Assembly (NCBI GenBank): GCA_944321845.1
Contig: CALUMT010000025.1
Location: 1 to 44,176 of the forward strand
Direction of reading: 5' to 3'
Length of the DNA stretch: 44,176 bases
Source of the DNA: an uncultured Butyricimonas sp.
GTDB lineage: Bacteria; Bacteroidota; Bacteroidia; Bacteroidales; Marinifilaceae
Made by a program: the position numbers and the translations under genes
In this document: in pieces, positions 35,554 to 44,176 of the stretch
Layout: each line of letters starts with the position of its first letter
Position numbering within the stretch: position 1 is the stretch's first letter
Notes under the pieces: model-generated
Seen by the model: the letters and a program-made list of their open reading frames with translations, nothing else
What the model was told of the DNA's origin: nothing
Database searches by the model: none

Positions 35554-38500
35554 TGAGTTACAACATAGAATACTGATACTGGACGGGGCGACGGGAACCG
35601 TACTCCAGCAACACGGGTTGACGGAATCCGATTTCCGGGGAGAGGTATTCCCGAATCATGAGATTCCCCTGAAAGGGAACCACGACGTGCTGAACCTGAC
35701 CCGTCCGGACGTCATCCGGCAAGTACACCAAAGCTATATCGAGGCCGGGGCGGATATCATCGAAACGAACACCTTTAACGCCAACGCAATCTCGCAAGCC
35801 AAATACCACTGCCAGGAACATGTCCACGCGATAAACCTCGCCGGAGCCCGATTAGCCCGGGAAGCGGCAGACGCGTGCCGGGAACGGCAGATATTTGTCG
35901 CCGGAAGCATCGGCCCGACGGACAAATCCCTGACCCTGGCCGTGAACCCGGAGGAACCGGCTTATCGACCCATTGATTTCGATACACTCGCCGAAGCTTA
36001 CAGAATTCAGGTCGAAGCCCTTATCGAAGGTGGCGTGGATCTGTTGCTCGTGGAGACGGTTTATGACGGATTGAACGCCAAGGCCGCTTTATACGCCATC
36101 GCACAAGCCCAGGAAAAGGCGGGAAGCCACCTGCCCGTGATGGTATCCGCCACCGTGAACGACCTGATCGGAAGAACGTTAACCGGACAGACACTGGAAG
36201 CCCTGTACACCAGTCTCTCCCATTACCCGTTATTGAGTTTCGGACTGAACTGTTCTTTCGGAGCCTCGGAATTGCATCGCTTCGCCCGGGAAATATCCCC
36301 CCGGGTTCCCTGCTATTTCAGCATTTACCCCAACGCGGGATTACCGGACGAAATGGGAGCCTATCGGGAAAGTCCCGAGTACACGGCCAAGTGCATCCGG
36401 GCCATGGCAGAAGAAGGGCTGATCAATATCGCCGGAGGTTGCTGCGGAACAACCCCCGCCCATATCCGGGCCATCGCCCAGGCTCTGCAGGGGATTGCCC
36501 CCCGCAAACCGGCTGCCCCAACCCACCGGCTTCAGGTGAGCGGACTGGATGCCGTGGTAGTCGACAAGACAGAACGGAATTTCACGAATATCGGGGAACG
36601 CACGAATGTAGCCGGTTCCGCCAAGTTCGCCCGCCTCATCCGGGAAAAGAATTACACGGAAGCCGCCACGATCGCCCGCAAGCAAATTGAAGCCGGGGCC
36701 AGCATCATCGATATCAACATGGATGATGCCCTGCTGGACAGTACCGCCGAGATGCAGCACTTCATCCGAATCATCGAGAATGAACCCGACATTGCCCGGG
36801 CTGCCCTGATGATCGATTCTTCCAAGTGGGAAACCCTGCTGGCCGGATTGAAGAACGCTCAAGGAAAATGTATTGTCAATTCCATCAGCCTGAAAGAAGG
36901 TGAAGAGGCTTTCACAAGCAAAGCCCGGGAGATCCATCGCCTGGGAGCCGCGGTTGTCGTTATGGCATTCGACGAACAAGGCCAGGCAACCGATTACCAA
37001 CGGAAGATAGACATTTGCCGACGGGCCTATACCCTACTGACCCAAGAGGTGGGCTTCGCACCGGAAGACATCATTTTCGACGTGAACATCCTGACCATCG
37101 GCACCGGTATCGAAGCACATGCCAATTACGCCGTGGACTATATCCGGGCCGTGGAATGGATAAAGAAACACCTGCCTGGAAGCCGTACCTCGGGCGGGGT
37201 ATCGAACCTCTCTTTCGCCTTCCGGGGAAATAACGCCATCCGGGAGGCCCTGCACTCCGTGTTCCTCTACCACGCCATCCGGGCCGGGCTGGATATGGCT
37301 ATCGTGAATCCGGCACAATTACAGATTTATGACAATATAGAACCCGAGTTACTGCAGGCAGCCGAGGATCTGGTGTTAAACCGTTGTCCGGAAGCGACGG
37401 AAAAACTGTTGCTGCTGGCTGAAAGATACAAAGCTTCGGTAGCAGACACCTCCAACCGGGAAAACGAGAGCTGGCAGACGCTTCCCCTGGATGAACGTCT
37501 GACCCGCAGCCTGATAAAAGGCGTCACGGAACACCTGAAGGATGATATCTCCGAGGCACTCAACACATACCCCTCTCCCATGAGCATTATCGACGGGCCC
37601 CTCACCCGAGGCATGAACCGCGTGGGAGAATTATTCGGGGAAGGTAAGATGTTCCTGCCTCAGGTGGTAAAATCCGCCAGGGTGATGAAAGAAGCGGTCA
37701 TTCTCCTGCAACCGGCCCTGGAAGCCCATGCTGCTGCCAACCGGGAAGACAACCGACGTCCCCGCGTTATCCTGGCCACGGTAAAAGGCGACGTGCATGA
37801 CATCGGGAAAAATATCGTCCACATCGTTCTGGCATGCAACAATCTCGAGGTCATCGACCTGGGAGTCATGGTAGATAACGCCGATATCATCCGGGCCGCA
37901 CGGGAACACCAGGCCGACATCATCGGGGTAAGCGGGTTAATCACTCCTTCCCTGGGAGAAATGGAGGAACTGTGCAGAAGATTGCAGGAAGAGCAAATGA
38001 ACATTCCCCTCATCGTGGGAGGCGCCACAACATCCGGAGTACACACGGCCGTCAAACTTGCCCCGCTGTATGACGCGGGTGTCATTGCGGGAGGAGATGC
38101 CTCATGCACGGTACATATCATCAAACGCCTGCTGGAAGACCGGGGAAATTACATCCTGGAAATCAAGGAAGAACAGGAACGGACCCGGGAATTGTATGCC
38201 CGACGGCAACAAAAATACATTTCCCCGGAAGAGGCTCGCCAACGTGCCCCGAAATACGACTGGAAACAATTACCGCCAAGCAATTTCGGGGAACACAACC
38301 TATTGGCCAAACACCTGAATATAGCGGAAGTCATCGGCCGTATAGACTGGACCCCATTCTTCCATTTCTGGGGTTTCAAAGGGAAATACCCGGAACTCGT
38401 CTACACGAACGAGGAAGCCGAGGAATTACACAACAACGCCCTCGCCGTGCTGAACGAAATGATTCTGGAAGACAACGTGGACATTTCCCTGGTCGTGCGT

Positions 38501-38983
38501 TTCTTTGACGCCTACGCCGAGAATGACGACATTGTCCTCGAGAACGGCGTACGCCTACCCATGCCCCGTCAACGGTTGGATCAGGCGGAATGCCTTTCTC
38601 TGGCCGACTTTATACCCCCCAGGGAAATAGGAACACGGGCCATCGGGCTGTTCTGCCTGAAAGTGGAGAATAAGGTCGCCGCCAAAGATGCCCGGGACTA
38701 CCATCACCTGTTGCGGGAAAGCATTTGCGCCCGACTGACCGAAGCGACCGCCGAATGGATGCAGGAGCAGGTGGAGGAAGGAACGCACGTCATTCGCCCG
38801 GCCTTCGGGTACCCGGCCTGCCCGGATCATGCCCTGAAGAAAGTGGCCTTCGAGCTATTGGATGCACCCGCGCAAATCGGCGTCAGCCTGACGGAGAACT
38901 ATTCCATCACTCCCAGCACCAGCCTCTGCGGGATGCTGATCTCCCACCCGAGTGCCAGATATTTCAGTATTGGAATCGAATAA
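35543..38983 (+). CDS. metH: Cobalamin-dependent methionine synthase
   Basis: 1146 residues, all four modules. Homocysteine-binding barrel with zinc ligands Cys237 (LNCSFGA) and Cys300-Cys301 (GGCCGTTPAHIRA); methyltetrahydrofolate-binding barrel (from about 345: NIGERTNVAGSAKFARLI, IDINMDDALLDS); cap and B12-binding Rossmann domain with the base-off DVHDIGKN and axial His752 (ATVKGDVHDIGKNIV, VGGATTSGVHTAVKLAP); and a C-terminal SAM-binding activation domain (about 905-1140: RIDWTPFFHFWGFKG, RPAFGYPACPDHALK). It methylates homocysteine to methionine in the cytoplasm. It overlaps the COG2122 gene and is followed without a gap by metF. Confidence 0.97.
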   Translation: MIIDELQHRILILDGATGTVLQQHGLTESDFRGEVFPNHEIPLKGNHDVLNLTRPDVIRQVHQSYIEAGADIIETNTFNANAISQAKYHCQEHVHAINLAGARLAREAADACRERQIFVAGSIGPTDKSLTLAVNPEEPAYRPIDFDTLAEAYRIQVEALIEGGVDLLLVETVYDGLNAKAALYAIAQAQEKAGSHLPVMVSATVNDLIGRTLTGQTLEALYTSLSHYPLLSFGLNCSFGASELHRFAREISPRVPCYFSIYPNAGLPDEMGAYRESPEYTAKCIRAMAEEGLINIAGGCCGTTPAHIRAIAQALQGIAPRKPAAPTHRLQVSGLDAVVVDKTERNFTNIGERTNVAGSAKFARLIREKNYTEAATIARKQIEAGASIIDINMDDALLDSTAEMQHFIRIIENEPDIARAALMIDSSKWETLLAGLKNAQGKCIVNSISLKEGEEAFTSKAREIHRLGAAVVVMAFDEQGQATDYQRKIDICRRAYTLLTQEVGFAPEDIIFDVNILTIGTGIEAHANYAVDYIRAVEWIKKHLPGSRTSGGVSNLSFAFRGNNAIREALHSVFLYHAIRAGLDMAIVNPAQLQIYDNIEPELLQAAEDLVLNRCPEATEKLLLLAERYKASVADTSNRENESWQTLPLDERLTRSLIKGVTEHLKDDISEALNTYPSPMSIIDGPLTRGMNRVGELFGEGKMFLPQVVKSARVMKEAVILLQPALEAHAAANREDNRRPRVILATVKGDVHDIGKNIVHIVLACNNLEVIDLGVMVDNADIIRAAREHQADIIGVSGLITPSLGEMEELCRRLQEEQMNIPLIVGGATTSGVHTAVKLAPLYDAGVIAGGDASCTVHIIKRLLEDRGNYILEIKEEQERTRELYARRQQKYISPEEARQRAPKYDWKQLPPSNFGEHNLLAKHLNIAEVIGRIDWTPFFHFWGFKGKYPELVYTNEEAEELHNNALAVLNEMILEDNVDISLVVRFFDAYAENDDIVLENGVRLPMPRQRLDQAECLSLADFIPPREIGTRAIGLFCLKVENKVAAKDARDYHHLLRESICARLTEATAEWMQEQVEEGTHVIRPAFGYPACPDHALKKVAFELLDAPAQIGVSLTENYSITPSTSLCGMLISHPSARYFSIGIE

Positions 38984-39949
38984 ATGAAGCCTATTATGAA
39001 AGTCATTGATATTATACACGAAGCCAAACAACCTATATTCTCTTTCGAGATTGTCCCTCCCCTGAAAGGCGGGGATATACACAAACTGTACGAGGCCATC
39101 GAACCCCTTATCGAATTTGCGCCTCCATTTATCAACATCACCTTCCACCGGGATGAGGTGGAATACAGGCAGGCCCCGGACGGGAGTATCCGCAAGGTGA
39201 CCGTCACCAAACGCCCCGGTTCGGTGGCCCTGGCCGCCGCCATCATGAAACGTTACCACGTGGAAGTGGTGCCCCACCTGGTCTGCGGAGGAGCTACCGC
39301 CCACCAACTGGAGAATGACCTGATTGACCTGAACTTCCTGGATATCGACAACGTGATGGTGTTACGGGGAGATCCCATTCCCGGGGAACGCCATTTCACC
39401 GCGGAAGCGGGAGGACACCGCCACAGCCAGGAACTGGTACAGCAAATCAAGAACCTCAACCGGGGAATATACCTGGATGACACGCTGACGGAAACCGTCC
39501 CGACTAATTTCTGCATCGGGGTGGCCGGCTATCCAGAGAAACATTACGAGGCCCCCAATTTCACCCGTGATATCGAGTATTTAAAACAGAAAGTGGAAGC
39601 GGGTGCCGATTACATTGTAACCCAGATGTTCTTTGACAACCAGAAATACTTTTCCTTCGTGGAAAAATGCCGGGCACAGGGTATCACCGTTCCCATTATT
39701 CCCGGCCTGAAACCCATCTCCACCCCCAAGCATATCGAGACGCTTCCCCGTTCGTTCAGTATCGATATTCCAGAAGACCTGGAATATGCCATCCGACACA
39801 GCCGCACCCCACAGGAGGCCAAACAGGTGGGAATCGAGTGGTGTATACAGCAAAGCCGGGAATTGCTGGCCGGAGGAGTCCCCGCCATACATTACTACAC
39901 GATGGGGAAATCCGATAACGTGAAAGAAATCGTGAAACAGGTATTCTGA
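38984..39949 (+). CDS. metF: 5,10-methylenetetrahydrofolate reductase
   Basis: 321 residues of the MTHFR TIM-barrel. Visible are FSFEIVPPLKGGDIHKLYEAI with the catalytic Glu, ITFHRDEVEY, VVPHLVCGGAT, DNVMVLRGDP (FAD/NADH site), FCIGVAGYPEKHYEAPN and AGADYIVTQMFFDNQKYF. It supplies 5-methyl-THF to MetH. The ATG at 38984 directly follows the metH TAA; an internal Met at residue 5 is an alternative start. Cotranscribed with metH. Confidence 0.97.
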   Translation: MKPIMKVIDIIHEAKQPIFSFEIVPPLKGGDIHKLYEAIEPLIEFAPPFINITFHRDEVEYRQAPDGSIRKVTVTKRPGSVALAAAIMKRYHVEVVPHLVCGGATAHQLENDLIDLNFLDIDNVMVLRGDPIPGERHFTAEAGGHRHSQELVQQIKNLNRGIYLDDTLTETVPTNFCIGVAGYPEKHYEAPNFTRDIEYLKQKVEAGADYIVTQMFFDNQKYFSFVEKCRAQGITVPIIPGLKPISTPKHIETLPRSFSIDIPEDLEYAIRHSRTPQEAKQVGIEWCIQQSRELLAGGVPAIHYYTMGKSDNVKEIVKQVF

Positions 39950-39969
39950 AATTTTATACTTTTGTCCGC

Positions 39970-40719
39970 ATGAACGCAATGGACATTATTATAATGATAG
40001 TACTGGGAACCGCGGCCGGATTCATCAACACGCTGGCCGGAGGCGGTTCCATTCTTGTAGTCCCCTTCCTGATATTCCTGGGACTGCCCGCCAACGTGGC
40101 TAACGCAACAAACCGCATAGCCATTCTTTTGCAAAACATCGTCTCCGTGAAAGGCTTCAAGGAGAAACAGCTGATTAACCTGCGCACGGATTACCATCTA
40201 CTGTTCCCCGTCGCCCTGGGAAGTATTCTCGGGACCTTCATCGCCGTGGACATCAATGAAGAATTATTCCAGAAAGTCATCGGGGGATTGCTAATCGTCA
40301 TGTTCTTCCTGGTATTATTCAATCCCAATGCCTGGGTAAAGGCGAACGCGGAAAATCCCCGCCTCCGTTCCCCGTGGATACGGTTTCTTACCTTTTTCCT
40401 GTTGGGAGTGTACGGCGGATTCATCCAAATCGGCATCGGATTTTTCCTGCTTGCCGGACTCGTCCTGGGATGCGGATACAACCTACTAAAAGCCAATGCC
40501 CTAAAACTGTTTATCGTGTTATTTTACACGATTATCGCCCTAGGGATTTTCATCTACAATGGTTTGGTCGATTTCAAAATAGGCCTCATTCTGGCATGCG
40601 GGAACATGCTCGGAGCCTGGTTAGGAGTCCGTTTCAGCGTGAAATGGGGTCCAAAATACATTCGTTACTTCCTGTTAGTCATGTTACTCGTTGTTGCTAT
40701 CAGCTTATTTATCAAGTAA
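39970..40719 (+). CDS. TSUP (TauE/SafE) family membrane transporter
   Basis: 249 residues with about eight membrane segments and the family features TAAGFINTLAGGGSILVVPFLIF at the start and KANALKLFIVLFYTIIALGIF later. TSUP proteins move sulfur-containing anions such as sulfite, sulfoacetate or thiosulfate. It follows metF after 20 bp, so it probably belongs to the methionine operon and may supply or export a sulfur compound; this is inference. A TACTTTTG box at 39957-39964 could also give it an almost leaderless transcript. Confidence 0.85.
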   Translation: MNAMDIIIMIVLGTAAGFINTLAGGGSILVVPFLIFLGLPANVANATNRIAILLQNIVSVKGFKEKQLINLRTDYHLLFPVALGSILGTFIAVDINEELFQKVIGGLLIVMFFLVLFNPNAWVKANAENPRLRSPWIRFLTFFLLGVYGGFIQIGIGFFLLAGLVLGCGYNLLKANALKLFIVLFYTIIALGIFIYNGLVDFKIGLILACGNMLGAWLGVRFSVKWGPKYIRYFLLVMLLVVAISLFIK

Positions 40720-40784
40720 TAAGAAATACAAATTTCCAACAGGAAAATTGTTTGAAAAATTAATATCAAAAAATACGTCCAGAA

Positions 40785-40815
40785 TTTTTCATTTAAAAAA
40801 ATAATCGTACATTTG
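40785..40815 (+). promoter_or_regulatory. Promoter of tRNA-Thr
   Basis: TTTT (40785-40788), 19-bp spacer, TACATTTG (40808-40815), a full -7 match, about 12 nt before the tRNA 5' end. Confidence 0.6.
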
Positions 40816-40826
40816 CACCCGTCAAT

Positions 40827-40899
<73 letters not shown>

Positions 40900-40920
40900 C
40901 ACTTGATAACCTATAGCAGG

Positions 40921-40943
40921 AGTCAAAACCACGTGTTTTGACT
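40921..40943 (+). terminator. Terminator after tRNA-Thr
   Basis: AGTCAAAAC (40921-40929), loop CACGT, GTTTTGACT (40935-40943), then TCTTTTTTG. Confidence 0.9.
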
Positions 40944-41061
40944 TCTTTTTTGTTCTATTTACTTCCACTAACAACTATCCTATTTCTAAATTTTTTGTTA
41001 AAGGTTCCATTAAAGAAATCATAAATTCATTTTATATAAAAAAACATCCACTTTATATTCA

Positions 41062-41069
41062 TAATTTTG
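41062..41069 (+). promoter_or_regulatory. -7 box of the outer-membrane barrel gene
   Basis: TAATTTTG, a full TANNTTTG match, 22 nt before the ATG at 41092. No clear -33 element. Confidence 0.5.
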
Positions 41070-41091
41070 TTAAAACAAGAACAAAAAACTC

Positions 41092-43881
41092 ATGACACCA
41101 TATTATCTATCTAAAGCTATCGTGTTTATCTCCTTACTGTTGGTCTCGATCTCAGGATATGCCCAACAGCCAACTGACAGCACGAAAAAGAAAATCACCT
41201 CCCCTATTCTGGTGAAAAAAGATTCCGTTTACACGGTAAAAGGATATATCGTCGGGGAAACCCCTGAAGAAACCTTACCAGGAGCTCATATTTACATCGG
41301 CACGAACAAACAGCCGACAACAGTCACCAATATCATGGGAGAATTTGTCCTGCAAAACATTCCGAAGGGAGAATTGGTTCTCACCGCATCTTTCGTGGGA
41401 TATAAACCCACCACCCACCGATTTACCGTAAAAGCAGACACGAATATCGGACATATAAAACTATCGTCAGAAGTACTGGAGGAAGTCACGATCACGGCCA
41501 CTCCTCCCCTCGTCACCCAAAATGGAGACACCACACAATTCAACGCCATGGCCGTAAAAGTCTCCGAGGACGCATACCTGGAAGACCTGCTGAAAAAATT
41601 ACCGGGATTCCAGATCATCGACGGGAAACTGGTTGTCAATGGTAAAGAGGTTGAAAAACTATATATTGACGGAACGGAGTACTTCATCAATGACCCGATG
41701 ACGGCCTTGAAAACCCTGCCTGCCAATATTATTTCCAAGATCAAGATGTACGATGACAAAAACGAAAAATCCAAATTTTCGGGTTTTGATGACGGAAACA
41801 GATTGCGTTCCCTGAATATCGAAACCAAGAACCCGAACCAGATGAAGATTTTCGGAAACGCCTCACTGGAACACAGCATCTCGGAAAACATTTCCAACAC
41901 CTTTAAAGATAACAATTACTCGCTCAGTGCCAACGCCAATGCTTTCAACAAGAAGCAAAAATTCTCGGTAAGTGCCTCCACGAACAGGACAAGTCAGGGA
42001 GAGGAATTGCCTGATCCCATTTACAAAGGAGAAGGAGGTGATAACACGAACAACAATTTCTCCATAGATTTCTCCAACACGTTCAGAAAATACCTGTTAC
42101 TCGGGGGAAGCTACAGTTACAGAAACAACGAAAGTTATTCCGCCTCGTTCAACAAACAAGATTATTTCCCGACCGATTATTTCGACAACCGTATTCTCAG
42201 CAACGAATCGCACTCGTGGAGCGACGGTAACAACCATAATGTCCGGATTCAATTTATAAACCAGAATTACGAGGCCAAGAATCAAATCAGTTTCTATCCC
42301 TCGTTCAGCCGTAGCACGACGAATTCCCGTTCACTGAATTTAGGAAACAGTATCGAGAATAGCGACACGGTCAACATAACGAACTCTCAAAGCGTTAACC
42401 ACACGGTTTCAACCAATGCCGGGGGAAGTGTAAACTGGGCTCACAGATTCGCTTTTGGAAGCACGTTTAATCTGCGTTTTAACGGAAACATCAGCCAATC
42501 CGAGACCAACGGTACGCAACAAGACAGCAGTATCATCAATAAAAAAGATACCCTACGCAATCTTGTCAACCACTCAGAAACCATCAACAACTCGCTTTCC
42601 GCCTCTTCCACTTACACGAAATCCATAGCGGAGAAAACTAACCTCTCGCTGGATTACACGTTCAATTACAGCAAGAGCCAAACCAACCGGGAGAGTATGT
42701 CCTACGAGGATTCACGATTCACGAAACTCATCGGGATTGACAGTGCCCTGACGCACCAAACCACCCAAACCCGATTAAACAATACCATCAGCGCCGGTTT
42801 CAATTACAATCCCAAGGGCTTCTACCTATCAGCCAACCTGGGCATACAACTGGCTGACGAGAAGGTATCTTACAAATATCTCAATACCGGAGATTCCATT
42901 GTCAGAAGTCAATACTGCGACTTATCTCCCCGGGTAAACCTCAGCTACACGATAGATTCCATCCGACGGTTAGAGTTCAGTTATAACGGAAACACGACCT
43001 CTCCCAGCGCAGATCAACTGCAGGACGTACTGGACGTGACGGATCAGCTAAACGTTTCAAAAGGAAATCCGCATCTCAAAAAAACATTCTCTCAGAATTT
43101 CTCACTCCAATATAACGATATCAGGTATTCTCAGAACTCGTATTCCTATTTCAACGCAAACCTGAGTTTCAACAACACGTTCAACCAGAATACCCGCATG
43201 ACCCAATTCATTGAAAAGGACACGGTGATTAACGGCTACACGATATTGAAAGGTGCCCGCCTGACCATGCCTATAAACCTGAACGGACAATGGAATATAT
43301 CGGCCTCTACCAGCTATTCCTTCAAATTGAACCCGTTGAAGCTAAACATAAGCACATCATTGAATTACAATTATTCCCGTACTCCTTCTATCAATGACAA
43401 CATCAAAAACTTCTCTAATGAGCACCGGGGAGCCTTTAATTTAAACATCAACAGCAACATTTCGGAGGATATTGATTTCAACGTAAGCTCCAACACGAGT
43501 TACACGCACACAACCAATACCGCCATGGACGGATCCAGCATGATTTCCGAGAGTGTCAACGCCAATTTCAAATGGACCACCTGGAAAGAATTTGTTCTTG
43601 CTGGAGATTATTCCTTCAATTACACGCTCAATATGCAACAAGAGGATGTCACCACGACAAACAGCACATTGAATTTAAGTCTTGGCAAGAAATTCCTCAA
43701 AAAGAAACAATTGTACCTACGTTTCCAAGCTTTGGACATCCTGCGTCAAAAGAACATCGAGAACTATTACCTGAGAGACACGTACGCTCAAACCTCATAC
43801 GACACGACACCCCGGAATTACTATTCGGTGTCCTTAACCTACCGCTTCAATTCCATGAACAGGATGGGCGACAAGAAATAA
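41092..43881 (+). CDS. TonB-receptor-like outer-membrane beta-barrel protein (OMP_b-brl_3 type)
   Basis: 929 residues. Signal peptide (1-24, ending SGYAQ), carboxypeptidase-regulatory-like domain (46-120: YTVKGYIVGETPEETLPGAHIYI, GEFVLQNIPKGELVLTASFVGYKPT), plug-like domain (about 128-240: LEEVTITATPPLVTQNGDTTQFN, EDLLKKLPGFQIIDGKLVVNGKEVEKLYIDGTEYF) and a long barrel rich in Asn, Ser and Thr ending SVSLTYRFNSM. It lacks SusC signature motifs and has no SusD partner. Related proteins are thought to transport or assemble outer-membrane cargo; the ligand is unknown. Single gene with its own promoter and terminator. Confidence 0.88.
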   Translation: MTPYYLSKAIVFISLLLVSISGYAQQPTDSTKKKITSPILVKKDSVYTVKGYIVGETPEETLPGAHIYIGTNKQPTTVTNIMGEFVLQNIPKGELVLTASFVGYKPTTHRFTVKADTNIGHIKLSSEVLEEVTITATPPLVTQNGDTTQFNAMAVKVSEDAYLEDLLKKLPGFQIIDGKLVVNGKEVEKLYIDGTEYFINDPMTALKTLPANIISKIKMYDDKNEKSKFSGFDDGNRLRSLNIETKNPNQMKIFGNASLEHSISENISNTFKDNNYSLSANANAFNKKQKFSVSASTNRTSQGEELPDPIYKGEGGDNTNNNFSIDFSNTFRKYLLLGGSYSYRNNESYSASFNKQDYFPTDYFDNRILSNESHSWSDGNNHNVRIQFINQNYEAKNQISFYPSFSRSTTNSRSLNLGNSIENSDTVNITNSQSVNHTVSTNAGGSVNWAHRFAFGSTFNLRFNGNISQSETNGTQQDSSIINKKDTLRNLVNHSETINNSLSASSTYTKSIAEKTNLSLDYTFNYSKSQTNRESMSYEDSRFTKLIGIDSALTHQTTQTRLNNTISAGFNYNPKGFYLSANLGIQLADEKVSYKYLNTGDSIVRSQYCDLSPRVNLSYTIDSIRRLEFSYNGNTTSPSADQLQDVLDVTDQLNVSKGNPHLKKTFSQNFSLQYNDIRYSQNSYSYFNANLSFNNTFNQNTRMTQFIEKDTVINGYTILKGARLTMPINLNGQWNISASTSYSFKLNPLKLNISTSLNYNYSRTPSINDNIKNFSNEHRGAFNLNINSNISEDIDFNVSSNTSYTHTTNTAMDGSSMISESVNANFKWTTWKEFVLAGDYSFNYTLNMQQEDVTTTNSTLNLSLGKKFLKKKQLYLRFQALDILRQKNIENYYLRDTYAQTSYDTTPRNYYSVSLTYRFNSMNRMGDKK

Positions 43882-43883
43882 AA

Positions 43884-43911
43884 AATAAGCGAGGAAAAAT
43901 CCTCGCTTATT
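43884..43911 (+). terminator. Terminator after the barrel gene
   Basis: AATAAGCGAGGA (43884-43895), loop AAAA, TCCTCGCTTATT (43900-43911), then TTTTATCC; A-run on the left. Confidence 0.92.
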
Positions 43912-44021
43912 TTTTATCCTTTGACTCAAAAGTCTAATACTCGTCTTCGTTGAAGAATTGCTTGCTTATTGAATTTCAAACTATTAGTCAAATCCCGATG
44001 AAATTTGCACAAACAAACCGC

Positions 44022-44036
44022 ACCGTCTGAGACGGT
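44022..44036. other. Small palindrome in the right-edge intergenic region
   Basis: ACCGTC-TGA-GACGGT, a perfect 6-bp stem, with the right arm followed by a second CTGAGG. No T-run. It lies just past the 3' end of the right-edge gene and could be a weak terminator or operator. Nothing else is seen between 43912 and 44090. Confidence 0.35.
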
Positions 44037-44090
44037 CTGAGGCGATGGGAGGAAATGGAGGGCAAACTTATTTATCTTCAATCCTACACA

Positions 44091-44176
44091 TTATTTAAAT
44101 GCAAGCATCAATGCGGCACGAAGAGCTTCAGTTCGTTTCTCTTTGAATGTCTTAAAATCATTCCACTGCATTGTGC
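44091..44176 (-). CDS. Partial 3' end of an unidentified gene (runs off right edge)
   Basis: On the minus strand the frame reads TMQWNDFKTFKEKRTEALR... to ALMLAFK-TAA with the stop at 44093-44091. The 28 visible residues are basic and helical with no recognisable domain. An ATG at 44171 would make a 27-residue protein, but the frame stays open to the edge. Confidence 0.35.
   Translation of the reverse strand, partial: TMQWNDFKTFKEKRTEALRAALMLAFK

Overview
The window looks like a chromosomal segment of an anaerobic gut Bacteroidales bacterium. The combination of paired ECF sigma/FecR/SusC loci, SusD-type lipoproteins, a lipidated TamA-like barrel and repeated TANNTTTG-type -7 promoter boxes points there; an Odoribacteraceae/Butyricimonas-like genome is my best guess from protein style only. 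No taxonomic marker gene was available to test this.

Region 1 (1-3553, minus strand): a decaying nutrient-uptake locus. In transcription order it holds an ECF sigma gene interrupted by an in-frame TGA, an intact FecR anti-sigma gene, only the N-terminal fifth of a SusC receptor, and a short lipoprotein whose start codon sits exactly on the SusC breakpoint. The 5' end of a zinc-ribbon protein leaves the window at the left edge.

Region 2 (3695-13664): ordinary housekeeping and stress genes. These are release factor 3 (prfC), ferritin, two small unknown proteins, a MATE exporter, an HD phosphohydrolase, a DEAD-box helicase with a K+/H+ antiporter, rubrerythrin, RidA and a MurU-like nucleotidyltransferase. 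The last forms a three-gene operon with a NarL-type response regulator and its histidine kinase (13667-15286). A TamL-like outer-membrane assembly protein follows (15377-17695).

Region 3 (17812-29923): a complete sigma/FecR/SusC/SusD locus with two lipoproteins that have DUF4959/DUF5126/DUF5000-like and DUF4998/F5-8C-like architecture, then a thioredoxin-fold lipid/periplasmic protein lacking its CXXC cysteines. It has no glycosidase or peptidase. The SusC-to-lipoprotein block is clearly lower in GC than its sigma/FecR genes and flanks.

Region 4 (30115-40719): an RteC-like protein, a structured intergenic region with 11-bp phased repeats, an rRNA/tRNA methyltransferase and a small outer-membrane barrel. 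Then comes the most interesting system in the window: a methionine operon headed by a SAM-I riboswitch. After the riboswitch there is a 36-codon leader ORF ending M-R-M-R-C-M-R whose last codons overlap a terminator-like hairpin. The structural genes are a COG1900 (DUF39) aspartate-semialdehyde sulfurtransferase-like protein, a NIL-domain 2[4Fe-4S] ferredoxin, a COG2122/UPF0280 protein, metH, metF and a TSUP-family transporter. This is the alternative homocysteine route known from methanogens, which fixes sulfide directly onto aspartate semialdehyde. Here it is wired to methylation (MetH/MetF), SAM sensing and possibly a sulfur-compound transporter in one transcription unit.

Region 5 (40785-44176): tRNA-Thr(CGT), a large outer-membrane beta-barrel protein, and the 3' end of an unidentified minus-strand gene at the right edge.
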